From Ulva prolifera (Eukaryota > Chlorophyta > Ulvophyceae > Ulvales > Ulvaceae): a stretch of 64,000 nt of DNA. The stretch covers positions 124,001 through 188,000 of the forward strand of contig JALAAN010000021.1 of the NCBI GenBank assembly GCA_023078555.1. Direction: 5' to 3'. The stretch's first letter is position 1, and each line of letters starts with the position of its first letter. Both the position numbers and the translations under genes were made by a program. Under the pieces are notes generated by a model. It had not been told where the DNA came from. It did no database searches and saw only the letters and a program-made list of their open reading frames with translations. Shown piece after piece: positions 1 through 11,784 of the stretch.

Positions 1-224
1 ATGAAGCAGGCAGAAGTTTATCTTTCGTCACGCTACCGAATCTGCCGATCTAGCCATGTGTTGGCAGCAGCGATAGCTTTAGTGAGTCGTGTGCGCCACG
101 CCGTGTGAAAGGCGCTGCCAGATCCACTGCTGCGGTCAATGCAAACCATGATAGAGCCGTAGAATAGCTACTGTAATCTCTGGATGAGCCATGTTAGAGC
201 GTATGCTGTCCTCGGTCTGGCACG

Positions 225-1783
225 GTGGCTTGTCATGTCAGTGTAGACGCTGCAACAGTGGCAACAACGATTGCATTCACAAGATGTTGTGCAACACTGA
301 TCCAAACATTCTATGTCTGTATATCTGAGTGTGTGTGCCTGAAGGCGGGCAGTGAGGGCACAAGCATCCGCAGAAGGCCCCCCTCCGGCGTTGACAAGCA
401 GCCATGCGGCCCCATCGCGTTTCAAGTAGACGTGGATGAGGACAACGCTCCACGGAACATCCTCGAAGAAATTGTCTGGTCAAAGACCTCCGAGATTGCG
501 AAATGGCGGCTCATTGTGAATCCTGCGCAGATGCGTGCACGGGCGATGCAGGTGAGCAGCCCAGCGCAAGCCACTCACAAAGACTCTTGCAACCCCAGCT
601 CCGTCGTCAGCGACGACTCCTATTGCGCTTCATGGCGTATAGCTTCCACCTGCCCTCATTACTGTCATGGCGGCCGGTGCGTAAGAGGAGGAGGCATGCA
701 GGGCGATGGCCAATCACGATTCACGTGCCCCTGCCTTCGATAATTCATCCTCCTGAACAGACCGTGACTGCGGCATGCTGTACAGGCTCCGCCAGTGAGG
801 GACTTCAAGGGTGCCATCCTAGCCAAGCTTGAGGAGTATGGCAAGCCAGGTCTCATCGCCGAGGTCAAGAAGGCGTCTCCCAGCCGAGGGGTCATTCAGC
901 CAGACTTCGACCCCGTGAAGATCGCAGCCGGCTACGAGGCCGGAGGTGCCGCCTGCCTGTCGGTGCTCACGGACAGGAAGTACTTCCAGGGCAGCTTTGA
1001 GAACCTGACAGCGATCCGTAGTGCGGGCAACACGTGCCCGCTGCTCTGTAAGGAGTTCATCGTCGATGCCTACCAAATCATGAAGGTCTGCTGCCGCTCC
1101 CGCTCGCCCGTTCTTTGTCTCTTGCTGCACTGCAATGCGCTGTCATCCATGCTGCTGCCACTGCTTCATACGTGCATAAGACTTGGTGGCTGCGGGGCTG
1201 CAGCGAATGGTGCATAGACGCTGTTAGTTCTGCGGTCGATGCCATCAACATGCACTAACGTACGGCCTGCGTGCTTTAGCAGGTGAGCCGTGTGACCTGC
1301 GTACCCACCAGCAAAAGACATGTCTCGCGAGACCTCTGACTGATCCGGGCATCCTGCATCATGTGTGCGAGCGTGCACGGTTGCTGCGCTAAAATTTATC
1401 ACAAATGCTGTTCCGCAAAAATAACAACAGCAGCAGTAGCAGGTGGTGCTGGGTATAGAGGTTCAGCGCGTGCTGATGCTCATGTCATGTTTCGTCTCGA
1501 GCAAATCACTCTCCTGCAACAATGACACCGATCACAGTAGCAGGCTGTGCTGTGCAGGCGCGGGCATCTGGTGCGGACGCCGTGCTGCTCATCGCGGCGG
1601 TGCTGCCCAACTCGGACATCGAGTACTTCTGCAAGGCCGCCGCTGCCTTTGGCATGGTGTGCCTCGTTGAGGTGCATACCGAGGCCGAGCTCGCACGCGT
1701 CCTCCAGGCCGCCGGCATCGAGCGCCACGTCCTCGGCATCAACAACCGCGACCTCGGCACGTTCGAGGTCTCGCCCCCCCCCG

Positions 1784-1817
<34 letters not shown>

Positions 1818-2341
1818 CACGCTGTTTTTAGTCTAGACTAGACTGTCACTGACTGACTGAAACAACCCGAGTTCAAATGGATTGGTGTTTCCCTGGTCCG
1901 GCTGAAGCGTTATATTTTGTGAAACATTAATGTGCACAGAGCACGGGGGTACAAGCCTCTGGCGTGGGCTGTGGGTCACAGCCACATGCATGCTACAGCT
2001 TCCACCCACAGAACCGCCGCACCCGCCAAACAAGCGCTGCACGTCACTCACGTGGCCCCCGCCCGCCCTCCCGGCCTTGCGCGCCGCCAGCATGCCCAAC
2101 GGAACGAGAGTGGTGCTACGTGCAGGTGGACCTGCTCAACACGAAGCGCATCATGGAGAGTCCCGCGGGGCGTGAGGTGCTGGAGCGCGGCATCCCGATG
2201 ATCGGGGAATCGGGCATCTTCACGCCAGAGCACGTCGAGGTCGTGCAGGCCGCGGGCTGCAAGGGCATCCTCGTTGGGGAGAGCATTGTGAAGCAGGGCG
2301 ACCAGGACGCCGCCGTCCGCGCGCTCCTCTCGCGCGCATAG
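225..2341 (+). CDS. Indole-3-glycerol-phosphate synthase, plastid type (5' end incomplete)
   Basis: This enzyme closes the indole ring, converting 1-(o-carboxyphenylamino)-1-deoxyribulose 5-phosphate to indole-3-glycerol phosphate in tryptophan synthesis, in plants and algae within the plastid. Coding exons: first exon ending at 551 (its 5' boundary is not settled), 786-1085, 1558-1767 and 2126-2341 (TAG); all three junctions are phase 0. The first exon carries the plant-type leader IRRRPPSG followed by NILEEIVW. Next come the phosphate and catalytic motifs of the beta/alpha barrel: [13 protein letters not shown] with the catalytic Lys, [50 protein letters not shown] and ILVGES. The transit peptide must lie upstream of or around the start of the window; 225 is only the first ATG in frame. 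Intron 3 has a long C tract straight after its donor. Identity is secure; the N-terminus is not. Confidence 0.93.
1774..1816. repeat. Poly-C tract at the 5' end of an intron
   Basis: Nine C, one G, then 33 C, starting six bases after the donor of intron 3 of the indole-glycerol-phosphate synthase gene. Homopolymers of this length are prone to length error in assembly. Confidence 0.95.
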
Positions 2342-4702
2342 CTTTTGCCGCCGTCCACGGTAACCGCCACGCCCGCCGCCGCGCTCCCTTTGGCCGTGTC
2401 AACGTTGGCCTCATGGTGTTGTTTGGAAAGGGGTCCCGTGTTGGCAATGTCTGCTACCCCGTGCCGCCTTGACTGCACCCCTGCACTGGCGTGGAGAGCT
2501 GCTCAGCACAAGCCTCATGTGATGCTGAAAGAATGAGAGCTGATGCTGAGCGTTACCTGGTGAGAGGTGCACCTGGCAGCGCTGCTCTAGAGATAGATAG
2601 CCAGTGAGGCACAGCGTTGTGGATCTTGTGCCGCAGTGGGCGCTGCGCCTTGCAATGTAGATGGTCAGTCTTGATTCAGTACGATCCCAGTACCAAGAAC
2701 CAGTCCTGGGCATGAGTGGCATGCATGACAAGTGGTGTGTCCTGCAGTGCCCGCAGGTGTAGCTGTGTAATCAGTACATCCCTGCATGCGAACATTGTCG
2801 CCAGTGAATCCGTTTCTCGTGTGGGGCCCAGGTGTATGCAGCTTATGTAGGCAGGGTTCACGAGCTTGAAATCAGCCATGTTTCGCTCGGCCACATTGGC
2901 TTGAATTAAGTACTGGCGAACAGTGCCAAGGACACGGCAGTGTCCCACGATTGTTCAGTACAGATGCGATCGACAGTGGCACATGGCATACGCTAGCTTC
3001 GGGAGGATCATGAAGCACCTGTGAAGTCCTTGGGGAGATAGGTTGACTCGAACGCAAGGGAACTTACCATGGGAAAGATGTGCGTGATTGGGGCTGGCCT
3101 GGCCAGCCGTGCTCCGTTGCTGAGCTTTGCAACATGCAGCTCAGGATCGATGGTCTGCTGCCCTCGTACACATGACTTGAAGGTTGAGGGTGTACGGACA
3201 GCTCGCAACATTCCACAGGAACATGCCATGCAGTGAACATTCTGGGAAATCGTTTCGGGAGATACAGGGAACGATGTCACCTTGCTTCCTGTTGAACCAC
3301 AGTCGTTGCACCACCAGTGATTCGTTACCATGCTCACCATGGCACGCAGCTCTTGAAATGGCTAAGTTGACTTGATCAGAGAAATGCAAGCACCAGTACG
3401 TTGATTTGCTCTCCTTGATCGGTCTGAAACAAGTATATGATGCCCCTGAGCCACTGTCGGGGTATGATGCATCCGAATATTCACGTGCGTGCAGATGGAG
3501 ACCTGGACTGCAAACACTGTGACAAAGTGAAAAGAAATCTTCCAGGAAGATGTAAACTTGGTCCATCTCAAATCTGTGCAGCATTGCTGAGCATGCGTTG
3601 TGATTCACAGGCACGAGATGATAGCATGCGCCATGTTCATAGCAACGAGTGTCAAATTGCTACGGTGCGGCTGTTTATACGCAGAATTTCAGCAACCCTG
3701 GAGGGCAAAGTGGGTTGGCACCAGCGCAAGCAGTGCCATGGTCATGGCAGTGACCAGGCGTGGGTCTGCCTCGTACTCGTGGATGGACCAATACATGTAG
3801 ACTGTAGCACGACCGAAGTCTGGTCTGGTTTTGCAAAGTAATACATGGGTGCGCCCTAGGGCAGGCACATCACCCAATTTAGTTGTGAAATCAGGTGTGA
3901 ATGTGTACGAAGAGATGCTTGGAAGCACCCTGAAGAAACGCTCACTGCATGAGGCCGCAGCCAACAGCCTTTAGGCACAATTACCTACGGCCTGTAGATA
4001 CTTGTGCCTGCGTGCAACGAGTCTCACTTCTGGCCCGCGGTAAGTGATGGCCATTCCCCACGCGATGGTGTGTCTGGTGCTCGCGATTCGCAGCAATTGT
4101 TGGCACAGCTGATTGAAAGGAATTTGGGCAGTACCAGTCCAGAGATTTGTAACGAGTGTCGGCAATTGCAATACGAGTTGATGTAGACGACAATAAGATG
4201 CTATTTACCACTGATCAAAATCCGACGACAGTACCGCTGTGCCCTAGCTAAATGCTGTACAGTGCTCCAGAACGAGCAGATCAGGTCATGCAGGCAACTT
4301 CAGTGCAACAGCAAGATCACCAGATGTGGATAACACATCCAGAGCATCGTTGCGCCGTCAGGCAACCCATGTAACATGTGGGCCGTGTATGTCGTCGAGG
4401 CGCTGTCAGGCGCACACGATGGCCCTTCCGAGCATAGCCAGATGATGCGCACAGATTGCATACACTTGAGCAATTCACTCAATCCGAAATTGGCATCTAC
4501 AGATTGGTGCGCTGCAGCTTACAGATCCTCAGCCAGCAGCGCATGTGCATCCACTCAGCTACTCTTTGGTTCCTCGACACTGGTGGGTAAGCTCAGCGAT
4601 CGAAGCATGCAGCCATCGTTCCCAACGCCACTGCTTCGGCACAGCCCGTCTGTGATGGCGCTCTTACGCTGGGAGGGTCCATGCTGCCAGCAAGCCTGCT
4701 AT
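2342..4702. other. Region between two convergent genes, no assignable gene
   Basis: This 2.4-kb stretch separates the ends of two convergent genes and is less GC-rich than the exons around it. Several protein-like open stretches lie on the minus strand (4171-3971, 3964-3689, 3614-3141, 2948-2676). I recognise no family in them, cannot join them by convincing splice sites, and they lack the GC-rich third positions of the neighbouring genes. They could be a decayed gene or chance. No RNA gene seen. Confidence 0.4.
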
Positions 4703-6090
4703 TTACTCCTCCAGCATGCGGGCGTCTTGCTCTTCCAGGATGGTCTTCTTCACACCCTTCTGCTTGGGCAGAGACACAAGAGGCTTGGGGCCCTTGCCAA
4801 TGACGAAGACGTTGGTGATGCGGGTCACGAAGTGGCGGCCAGCTGCGTCAACGATGTGAACCATATCAAGGGCTCCCTTGTGCTTCTCGCGCTGCTGCAC
4901 GATTCCGACACGCCCACAATTCGCACCACCGGTGCACATGACAAGGTTGCCGATATCAAACTTGATGAAGTCCTTCACCTTGCCTGACTCGAAGTCGTAC
5001 ATGACTGAGTCGTGCACCTGCATAGTGAGCTGCTGCCTTGTGACCACTGACATAGAAGATGGCCCACTAACGCAACGACACTTGTGGTGACCACCAACTT
5101 GGAAACTCTATAGTGCCGCCCCAGCACATGTGTTGGGACAGTGACAGCGGATGAACTCTATTGTATGGATGGTACTGGTGTGAACAAAGTTGAAATCGTG
5201 CCAGATAAGCAAATAAGTGCCCAGGCAATTACACGATGTGACCAAAAGCAGCGATGAAACAACTCGAGTTTGCAGCGTGGTTCAATGACATAGCGGTTGT
5301 GCAGGTGTGAGGAGCATGTATGGGCGATCAAATCGCACCTTGACATCGGGGTCAACATAGCGGATTGTCCTGCCATCATGGGTTGCCACGAAAGGCACGC
5401 CACCCTTGCCCACCCGGTCTGTGCGAACCTTGCACAGCTTGTATGCTGCCTCCTCCTTAGAGATGCGGTGCACAACGAACCGGCCCTTGGTGTCATAGAG
5501 CAGACGGAAGTGCTCGTCCGTCTTCTCAATGGAGACAACATCCATGAAGCCGGCTGGGTACGTAGCATCTGTACGTACCTTGCCATCAACTTGGACGAGA
5601 CGCTGCATCATGATGGAGACGACCTCCTTGTTGGTCAGCGCATACCTGCGCAGCGCCACAGCCATGTTTACGGCTGGCACATATCGCCAGGCGCAGCCGC
5701 ACCAGCAGCAAGTTGTACTCTACAACTGCCTGAAGGGTTCTATCTGCTGCATTGATGCCCAGCAAGCGAAGGCATGCCACTGGAGCGACAGTGGCGCGCG
5801 ATGCTGATTTACGGTGACAGAAACGCACTTCAATCGGTTCCGCAGGATCAGAACAGCTGGGAGACATTCACGAGTCTTGTGGGGACCGGGAGACGGCTTG
5901 GGAGCCTGCAAACAGGAGTTGAACGTCGATCATCAGACGGCAGGCGTTCATCAGCCAAGCTCTGTGCGTGATCACGCGCAATTGAGCATGAGTCCCAGCA
6001 GAAACATACAAAAACGCCTCCCAGCTTGTCAAGCATCCAGTGCTTGGGCGCATTTAAGCGCTTCAGATGCTTCTTCGGACCACGAGGCAT
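4703..6090 (-). CDS. RPS4: 40S ribosomal protein S4 (eS4)
   Basis: Cytosolic small-subunit ribosomal protein eS4. Four exons on the minus strand: 6090-6010, 5905-5829, 5645-5339 and 5017-4703 (stop TAA). They total 780 nt, giving 259 residues, the usual size for the family (about 260). The start [18 protein letters not shown] is the family N-terminus. It is followed by [15 protein letters not shown], the S4-type RNA-binding segment ([17 protein letters not shown]), [11 protein letters not shown], the central domain with DGRTIRY, and the KOW-like C-terminal part [30 protein letters not shown]. Donors are GTATGT, GTGCGT and GTGCGA; acceptors are TTGCAG, GCGCAG and ATGCAG. The gene is head to head with an rRNA-processing factor. 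It is complete, with no missing key segment. Confidence 0.97.
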
Positions 6091-6479
6091 ATTGTCCGAT
6101 TACCAGCATACACGAACAACGGGAAAGGAACGAGAAAATCGGTCAGTCTGGAATTAGGCAGTCCCTGCCGCGCCCTTGACTCTTCCAGTTCTTGTTCCGC
6201 GAACGGCGCTTGACGTCATGCGGCCGAACCGCGGCGAAACCTTCCACCGCGTTCATGCAGGGGACAACGGAACGGAGCAGCATGATGGCTACACAGAAGC
6301 CGGGCTCTCGCAGACAACTGATAGATCAAATTCTGTACGGGTTTCCCGTTCGCGTCATATCTATTCTGACGAGTTACCGGACCGGCTTACCGCCTGCTCA
6401 GCAAGCACCACTCTGCACGACATTCGCAGCGAGAGGTTGGCCATGATCGCTGCCATGCTTCCATAGAGTTGACAAAGAC
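6091..6479. promoter_or_regulatory. Shared 389-bp intergenic region of two divergent ribosome genes
   Basis: The start codons of the ribosomal protein S4 gene (minus, 6090) and the ESF2-like gene (plus, 6480) are 389 bp apart with no other gene between them, so both promoters and 5' UTRs must lie here. I see no clear TATA box. A bidirectional promoter is an inference from spacing and shared function. Confidence 0.55.
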
Positions 6480-7545
6480 ATGGACGATGATGAGTCCAAT
6501 GAGCTGCAGCGTTCAAGTACAAAACTGCTGCAGCGGGACAAGCTTGCGAAATTCAAAGAGAAGGTGGACAAGAGTGGCATAGTTTATATGTCGCGTGTTC
6601 CACCACATTTGAAGCCGCTTAAGCTCAGACAAATGCTAGAGGTACATGCACAGCTTGGAAGGATATACATGGCCCCCAAAGAGAATGCACCGAAGAAAGC
6701 AAAAAAGCATGGGGCAAGCGGCCAGAAACAGGGGAAACAGTTTGGTGAGGCCTGGATAGAGTTCAAAGACAAGAAACAGGCCAAAGCTGTTGTTGAGATG
6801 CTTAATTGTGCGCCAATGGGGGGCAAGAACAGGTCTCGCTACAAGGAGGACCTCTGGACTCTGAAGTATCTGCCGAAGTTCAAATGGGATCATTTGACAG
6901 AAGAGATAGGTATGTCTTTGGACGCTTCACGCATGAACTATCGAGATCAAGCAGTGCCGCATCTTTCTACTGCTGCCGCTGTTGTGACATGGCTTGCAGA
7001 GATCTTAATCTCATCTGTGCTAATGTTGAGGATCATTGCAGCGTACCAGAAGGCAGCAAGAGAGAAGCTTTTCGCCCAGGAGTTAGCTAAAGCAAAGAGG
7101 GAACGTGACTTCTATCTCTCAAAGGTAGCACAAGCCAAGAAGAACGAAGCAATTATCAACAGAAAACGAGAGGTGAGTGTGGTGATGCAACCAGCTGCAT
7201 GACTCTCCAAGCGATCGCTCTTGCATGTACCAGCACCTGCGTCACTGCGGTGCACAGTTCCACAATTACATAACGATGCGCAGTGAGTTTCAGTGTTATG
7301 CTGTGACTGACTTGGTGCCTTCATACCGCAACAGTGCTGCGAAGACATTTAAACTTCACCAGCGGGAGCCACATGGAGCCACCAATACAATCTCTATATC
7401 TATCTTGCAGAGGGGCATAGAAATAGAGAACCAGGACGACAAAGATGCATCAAAGCAGCGCACGTTCAAACAGCGGAAAGCGAAGAGGGCTGATGATGAG
7501 ACACAGCCGCAGTTTGCAGATGACGTGCTCCAGATGTTTGGATAG
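6480..7545 (+). CDS. ESF2: ESF2/ABT1-type pre-rRNA processing factor (RRM protein)
   Basis: A nucleolar RNA-binding protein of the Esf2/ABT1 family, known in yeast as an SSU-processome factor for early 18S rRNA cleavages. Exons 6480-6909, 7042-7172 and 7411-7545 join in frame (696 nt, 231 residues). The short acidic N-terminus leads into GIVYMSRVPPHLKPLKLRQML (RNP2-like strand and helix 1), a lysine-rich insert (KENAPKKAKKHG), then GEAWIEFKDKKQAKAVVEMLN (RNP1-like strand and helix 2) and [30 protein letters not shown], the family signature after the RRM. The C-terminus is a basic helix (ELAKAKRERDFYLSKVAQAKK). Intron 1 follows GAG ATA G with donor GTATGT, and the next exon restores the signature. 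Complete and typical. Confidence 0.93.
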
Positions 7546-7920
7546 ACTTCCATCACTGGCCATTTCGCAGCCAGAGCCACCGCAGACGGTGCTTACTACA
7601 GGGCTGGGAGGTTGAGGTGTACAAGAGGCCGTCAGTCCATGTATAAGTCCGACCCGTACACGACTCCCTCCCAGAATTTGATGTGTCAGTAACGATATTC
7701 ATGTCGCCCTGCATGTGTGTGCTGCAGTGGGGCTAATTCCAGCCGTTGCGTGCACATGCTGGCTTTGCAAACGTTGTGCAGGTGGTCTTATTAAGCCTAT
7801 GAAGGCTGTGTCCATGCAGGACGCAACAGAAACCCATTTCGGTTTGTTAAGGCGTGAGAGGCCAAGGTTGAAGCACATACCATGGAACAGGCTTGTGGCC
7901 TGCGCTGTGTGGCTATGTAA
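7546..7920. other. Convergent intergenic spacer
   Basis: This is the 3' flank of the ESF2-like gene and of the HMG-CoA lyase gene, which converge here. I see no further gene, repeat or RNA. Confidence 0.6.
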
Positions 7921-9451
7921 TCAGCAAGATGCTCCTTTCGATGCTAGCATTGCTGTTGCGACTTTAGAGCCATTCTGCTTTCCCATTGATCTGCAGACCT
8001 CGGCGCTGCATTGGACCAGCTTTGCTATGTCCACGCCGTGCGAAACGCCCAGTCCGTTGAGCATGTACACCAGGTCCTCTGTTGCAACATTTCCTGATGC
8101 TCCTGGCGCATACGGGCAGCCACCCAAGCCTCCTATTGAGCTGTCAAATGTTGTCACCTGCATGTGGTGTCTCTATACATTTTACACAGTATTTGAACGA
8201 TGCTGGTATTTGATTGACTCAAAGAGCACCCATAGTGTTTTAGCAGGCCATCTGTCCTGCTGCGGATGTGCAGCGGCCAGCTGGTTTCCAACAATGGATA
8301 GTGCAGCCCAGTAAGCAGAGCCATGCACGCACCCCCATGTGTAGAGCTGCCAACACGTTTGTGAGTGCCTGGCCATATGTGTCATGGAAATGTCCGGCGA
8401 ACGCTTCCATGGGGGCATGGCGGGAGCATTCATGGAAGACAGCTTCAATCTCCCGCACTGTTGCCGCTCCTGTGGTGTCTCCTATGGACACTTCAAAGCA
8501 CCCCATGCGCAGAAGCTCCTGGGCCACATTAGCAGCTGCCTGTGGAGGCACGGCGCCTGTGTAGGGGCAGTTGACAGCGACTGATACATACCTGCGCACA
8601 GCTGAGACATGAACACGCACTGGCTGGAATTCGCGTATGCAACATTACCTAATTGAGTTTCACAGACAGCTGTGCAGTAAGTGTAGCAATCTGTGGCAGC
8701 TCTAGCGAAATTGTATGCATGATTGCACGCAGTAGTGGTGGCGATCAGAAGTACAGCTGCATCAAGCCATGGGTCTGGCTCCAAGGTAACAACTGTGCTC
8801 ACAGATTGAACAAACCATGAGAAAGGCAGTGCTTACCCTCTCATAGGAATTGAGCAAGCTCGGGCTGCTGTTGCCACGGGCTGGAATCGCTGAAGGCTCT
8901 CGTCAACGGTGCAATTGATGTTTCTCTGTGAAAACTCATCAGTGGCAGCTGCAAAGATGGCCACGCTGTCAGCACGTGCTTCTATAGCCTTCTCAAATCC
9001 CTGCATATATGTGCTGATGCAGGCCTTGGGGGCCTCCAGGACGGGGCAAGCGCAATCCTACGTACTCGATGACGCGGCAACAATGTCTTGTCTAGCTAGA
9101 CCTGACATCAGTACTGGTCTTCTGTGACGAGATACCACAAGTCAAGGAACGACGGGGCAGTTTACCAAGATCATCGTGCAATACCTTCATGTTAGGCGTC
9201 AGGACGCTGTACTGTACTCCCTCGTGCCGATCTATTGCTCTCATGACAGCGTCCGCGTCAGCGAGTTGAGGAACCCACTTGGGTGATACGAAACTCGTTA
9301 CTTCTATACGAGACAAGCCTGCCTTGCTTAACATATTTACCATGTGGATTTTGTCTTCTGTGGGAATGCCCTTTTGCTCGCTCTGAAGTCCATCACGGGG
9401 GCCCACTTCCACAACCTCGGCATGCGATGGCAGATTCTCTGTCAGCCTAGA
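7921..9451 (-). CDS. Hydroxymethylglutaryl-CoA lyase (5' exon not placed)
   Basis: It cleaves HMG-CoA to acetoacetate and acetyl-CoA, the last step of leucine breakdown, usually in mitochondria. Minus-strand exons 9451-9185, 9000-8837, 8591-8333 and 8157-7921 (TGA) join in frame (phases 0, 2, 0). Family motifs in order are VEVGPRDGLQ (catalytic Arg and Asp), GLSRIEVTSFVSPKWVPQLAD, VLTPNMKGFEKA, AIFAAATDEFSQRNINC, MRGYVSVAVNCPYTGAV, SIGDTTGAAT, HFHDTYGQAL (two metal-binding His) and GGCPYAPGASGNVATEDL (active-site Cys). Human lyase has HCHDTYG; here the residue between the histidines is Phe, which does not remove a ligand. The exon starting at 9451 begins just before the conserved core, so a 5' exon with the start codon and any targeting peptide lies further right, probably within 9.5-10.1 kb; I could not place it. 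Confidence 0.93.
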
Positions 9452-10542
9452 CTGCATGATCACCCGGTACTCAACTTCACTCAGTCTACCTCTGGAATAT
9501 TGCGCTCCAGCACATCCCGTCGTGTAAGCAGCAGCGGCCTGGCCAGATGTACATACGGGCCCTCACCGAGTAGAACAACGCAGTGGAAGGAGCTGCTAGC
9601 TCAATACATTGCCGCGTAGCCTGAGCCAGTCGGACAGCCTGCATCTTCCTTCGTGCGGCCCACTACTGTCGCAATTTGAATGCGATAACTCGCTTTGGTA
9701 TATAATGGCACGCCCGAGTAGATGCAGATCTCTCCTCTGCCAAAGGTTGCATTCCGCTGGAATCGGATCAGTGACACCGTAGAAGTTGCCGTGCATCGCG
9801 ATGCCGCTTGATATGCCATTCCGTGGCCTCAGCCACTGAGTCCGTGCATGATCTGACAGCTCAGCACCCGTGTCCATAAAAGAGCTGCATACACCGCGGA
9901 TAATTGACGACACTTCAGCTTGCACCATGCTTCAGCGGCTCAAGTGATGGAATGCAAATGGCATGTTGTCGTTGTGGTAGAAGTAGTTCAAGGAGACAAG
10001 TCAACGATTCCAAGGCCAAGATTGCTCCATCTTGCTGGCACTGTTGACAAGCCACGGTGATCATCCTAGCGTACTGCTGTGGGGCTGCATTCAGTCGAAG
10101 GGCACAGTCAGAGGCAGGTAGTGCGGCGGGATCCGCACAGCAGCACATCACGACCAGAGGAAATTACGGCCATCACCCGGCGCGGAACAACCGAAAAGCA
10201 CAGCAGCCTCACGGCATCGCCCGCAAGCAAAGAGCACCGCTTCCTGCACGCACAAACAGCCACGGGGTCTCAGCCACACGTACAACCACACTGACTCCGG
10301 GCTACGCCGCCACCATCCGCATGCGGTGCAGAAAAGCGATGCCCCATTTTGCTGGTCCATCTCGCGCTCATGAGGCGGGAGCCAGGCGGAGCCACTCCAT
10401 GGGAGATGGCGCGCTGCGGGCGAAGAGGGGCCGCTCGCAGCTCAGGCCAGATGCCCAGCGAGAGATGTTGCATTGTGCTGAGCTGTGCACGTCGAATCGT
10501 GTCCGGTCTCACTGCAAAAAAAAGCAGTGCATTGCATGCAAG

Positions 10543-10583
<41 letters not shown>

Positions 10584-11784
10584 GCGGGCGGCAAGAACGG
10601 CCGCTACGATGACTCACACCCCCACCTCATGCGTCCGGATTCTTCGCCGGGGATCTGCGCCAGCAGTGGCATGGGTGTTCCTGTTCACGTGGCGCATGGT
10701 CCTGCGCTGCGATCTGCCTCCCTAAATCTGTGCTGCCAACATACCACAGCTCATGCGCCGCCCTGCTTGCAGGTTCCTTAAGGGTGTAAGTGGCTGCCTC
10801 CCAGGCGCACAGCGGCGGTGCGGGCCTGTGGGTGTATGCCTGCAGCCAGGGCGGGTGCTGGCGTGTGTGGGTGCATGGGTGTGTCGGTCTGTGTTGCGTG
10901 TTGATAGTTGCGTGGGTGTGTGGGCCCCCCTGCTTGTGGCCTGCGGTGCTATCTGCCTCGCTGGCTTTTGTCCTTTCAACACAGCGGCAGTGCACCGTGG
11001 CGACCTCGGCATGACACTGTCTGGCTCGTGTATAGAGTTAAGCAGAGTAAGCCTGGATTGACTTGGCCGTGTCCTGAAGAGGACGCTGACAACTGCGGAT
11101 GATGAGGACCACAGGGCGTGTGAAGACTGCTTCAAGTGCTTTCACCACTGTGGAGGTGCATGCATCGTCTGTCGTGCCATATGCAAGCACGAGCTCGAGT
11201 AGTATCTGCCCTACACATGGCTGCTTCCTTCGGGTGTGATGGGATGGAGGGGGGCTTGCAGACCTGTTACTAGTGCTTGCTGTTGATAGGCAGCTGCAGG
11301 GGCTATGCTGCATGTGCTGGGGCAAATAGGTTTGACAGCGATGGGCTGAGGTAGACTAGGCACCTTACAGTTTCCGGAGGTTGTAGTAAATGATCATCAT
11401 GGCCAGGATGTGGCAACGGTAAACGCAGTTGTGGCTGATTGTGTCCAGAAGTAGAACCCATGCATATGCATTGTGCTCGACTGCACCTTTGGTATGTACA
11501 GAATTAGAGCTCTGACTAGTATTCATCGCCGTTCATGCAGCACAGTAGACAAGGGCAGCTTAGGAAAAGCTAGTCTAGTCTAGCGCTTTATCGCTGCCGG
11601 CGGTGTGGGTGAGTTGCTGGCTTGTAAGTACCTGTTGATCGGTTGTCACTGGACACGTTGCAACGCTGGCAATTCTGGCCTTATCGATAGTCTTGTGCGT
11701 TGACGATTATGCTCAGGTACATGCAGCAGGTCATGAGTATGCATCTGGCACAATTGCGTTGAGCTTGTCGCCGAGCTCTGAACA
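9452..11784. other. Divergent intergenic region with probable 5' exon of HMG-CoA lyase
   Basis: This region must contain the missing first exon(s) of the minus-strand lyase gene and the promoter of the plus-strand TPR-like gene. A minus-strand open stretch at 9928-9596 and another at 11325-11038 (with a protein-like segment around QILLELVLAYGTTDD) are candidates for coding sequence, but neither has homology I recognise. A 38-base G run lies at 10544-10581. Confidence 0.4.
10544..10581. repeat. Poly-G tract (38 bp)
   Basis: Thirty-eight consecutive G on the plus strand, outside any gene I can support. Such a run can form G-quadruplexes and is error-prone in sequencing. Confidence 0.95.
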
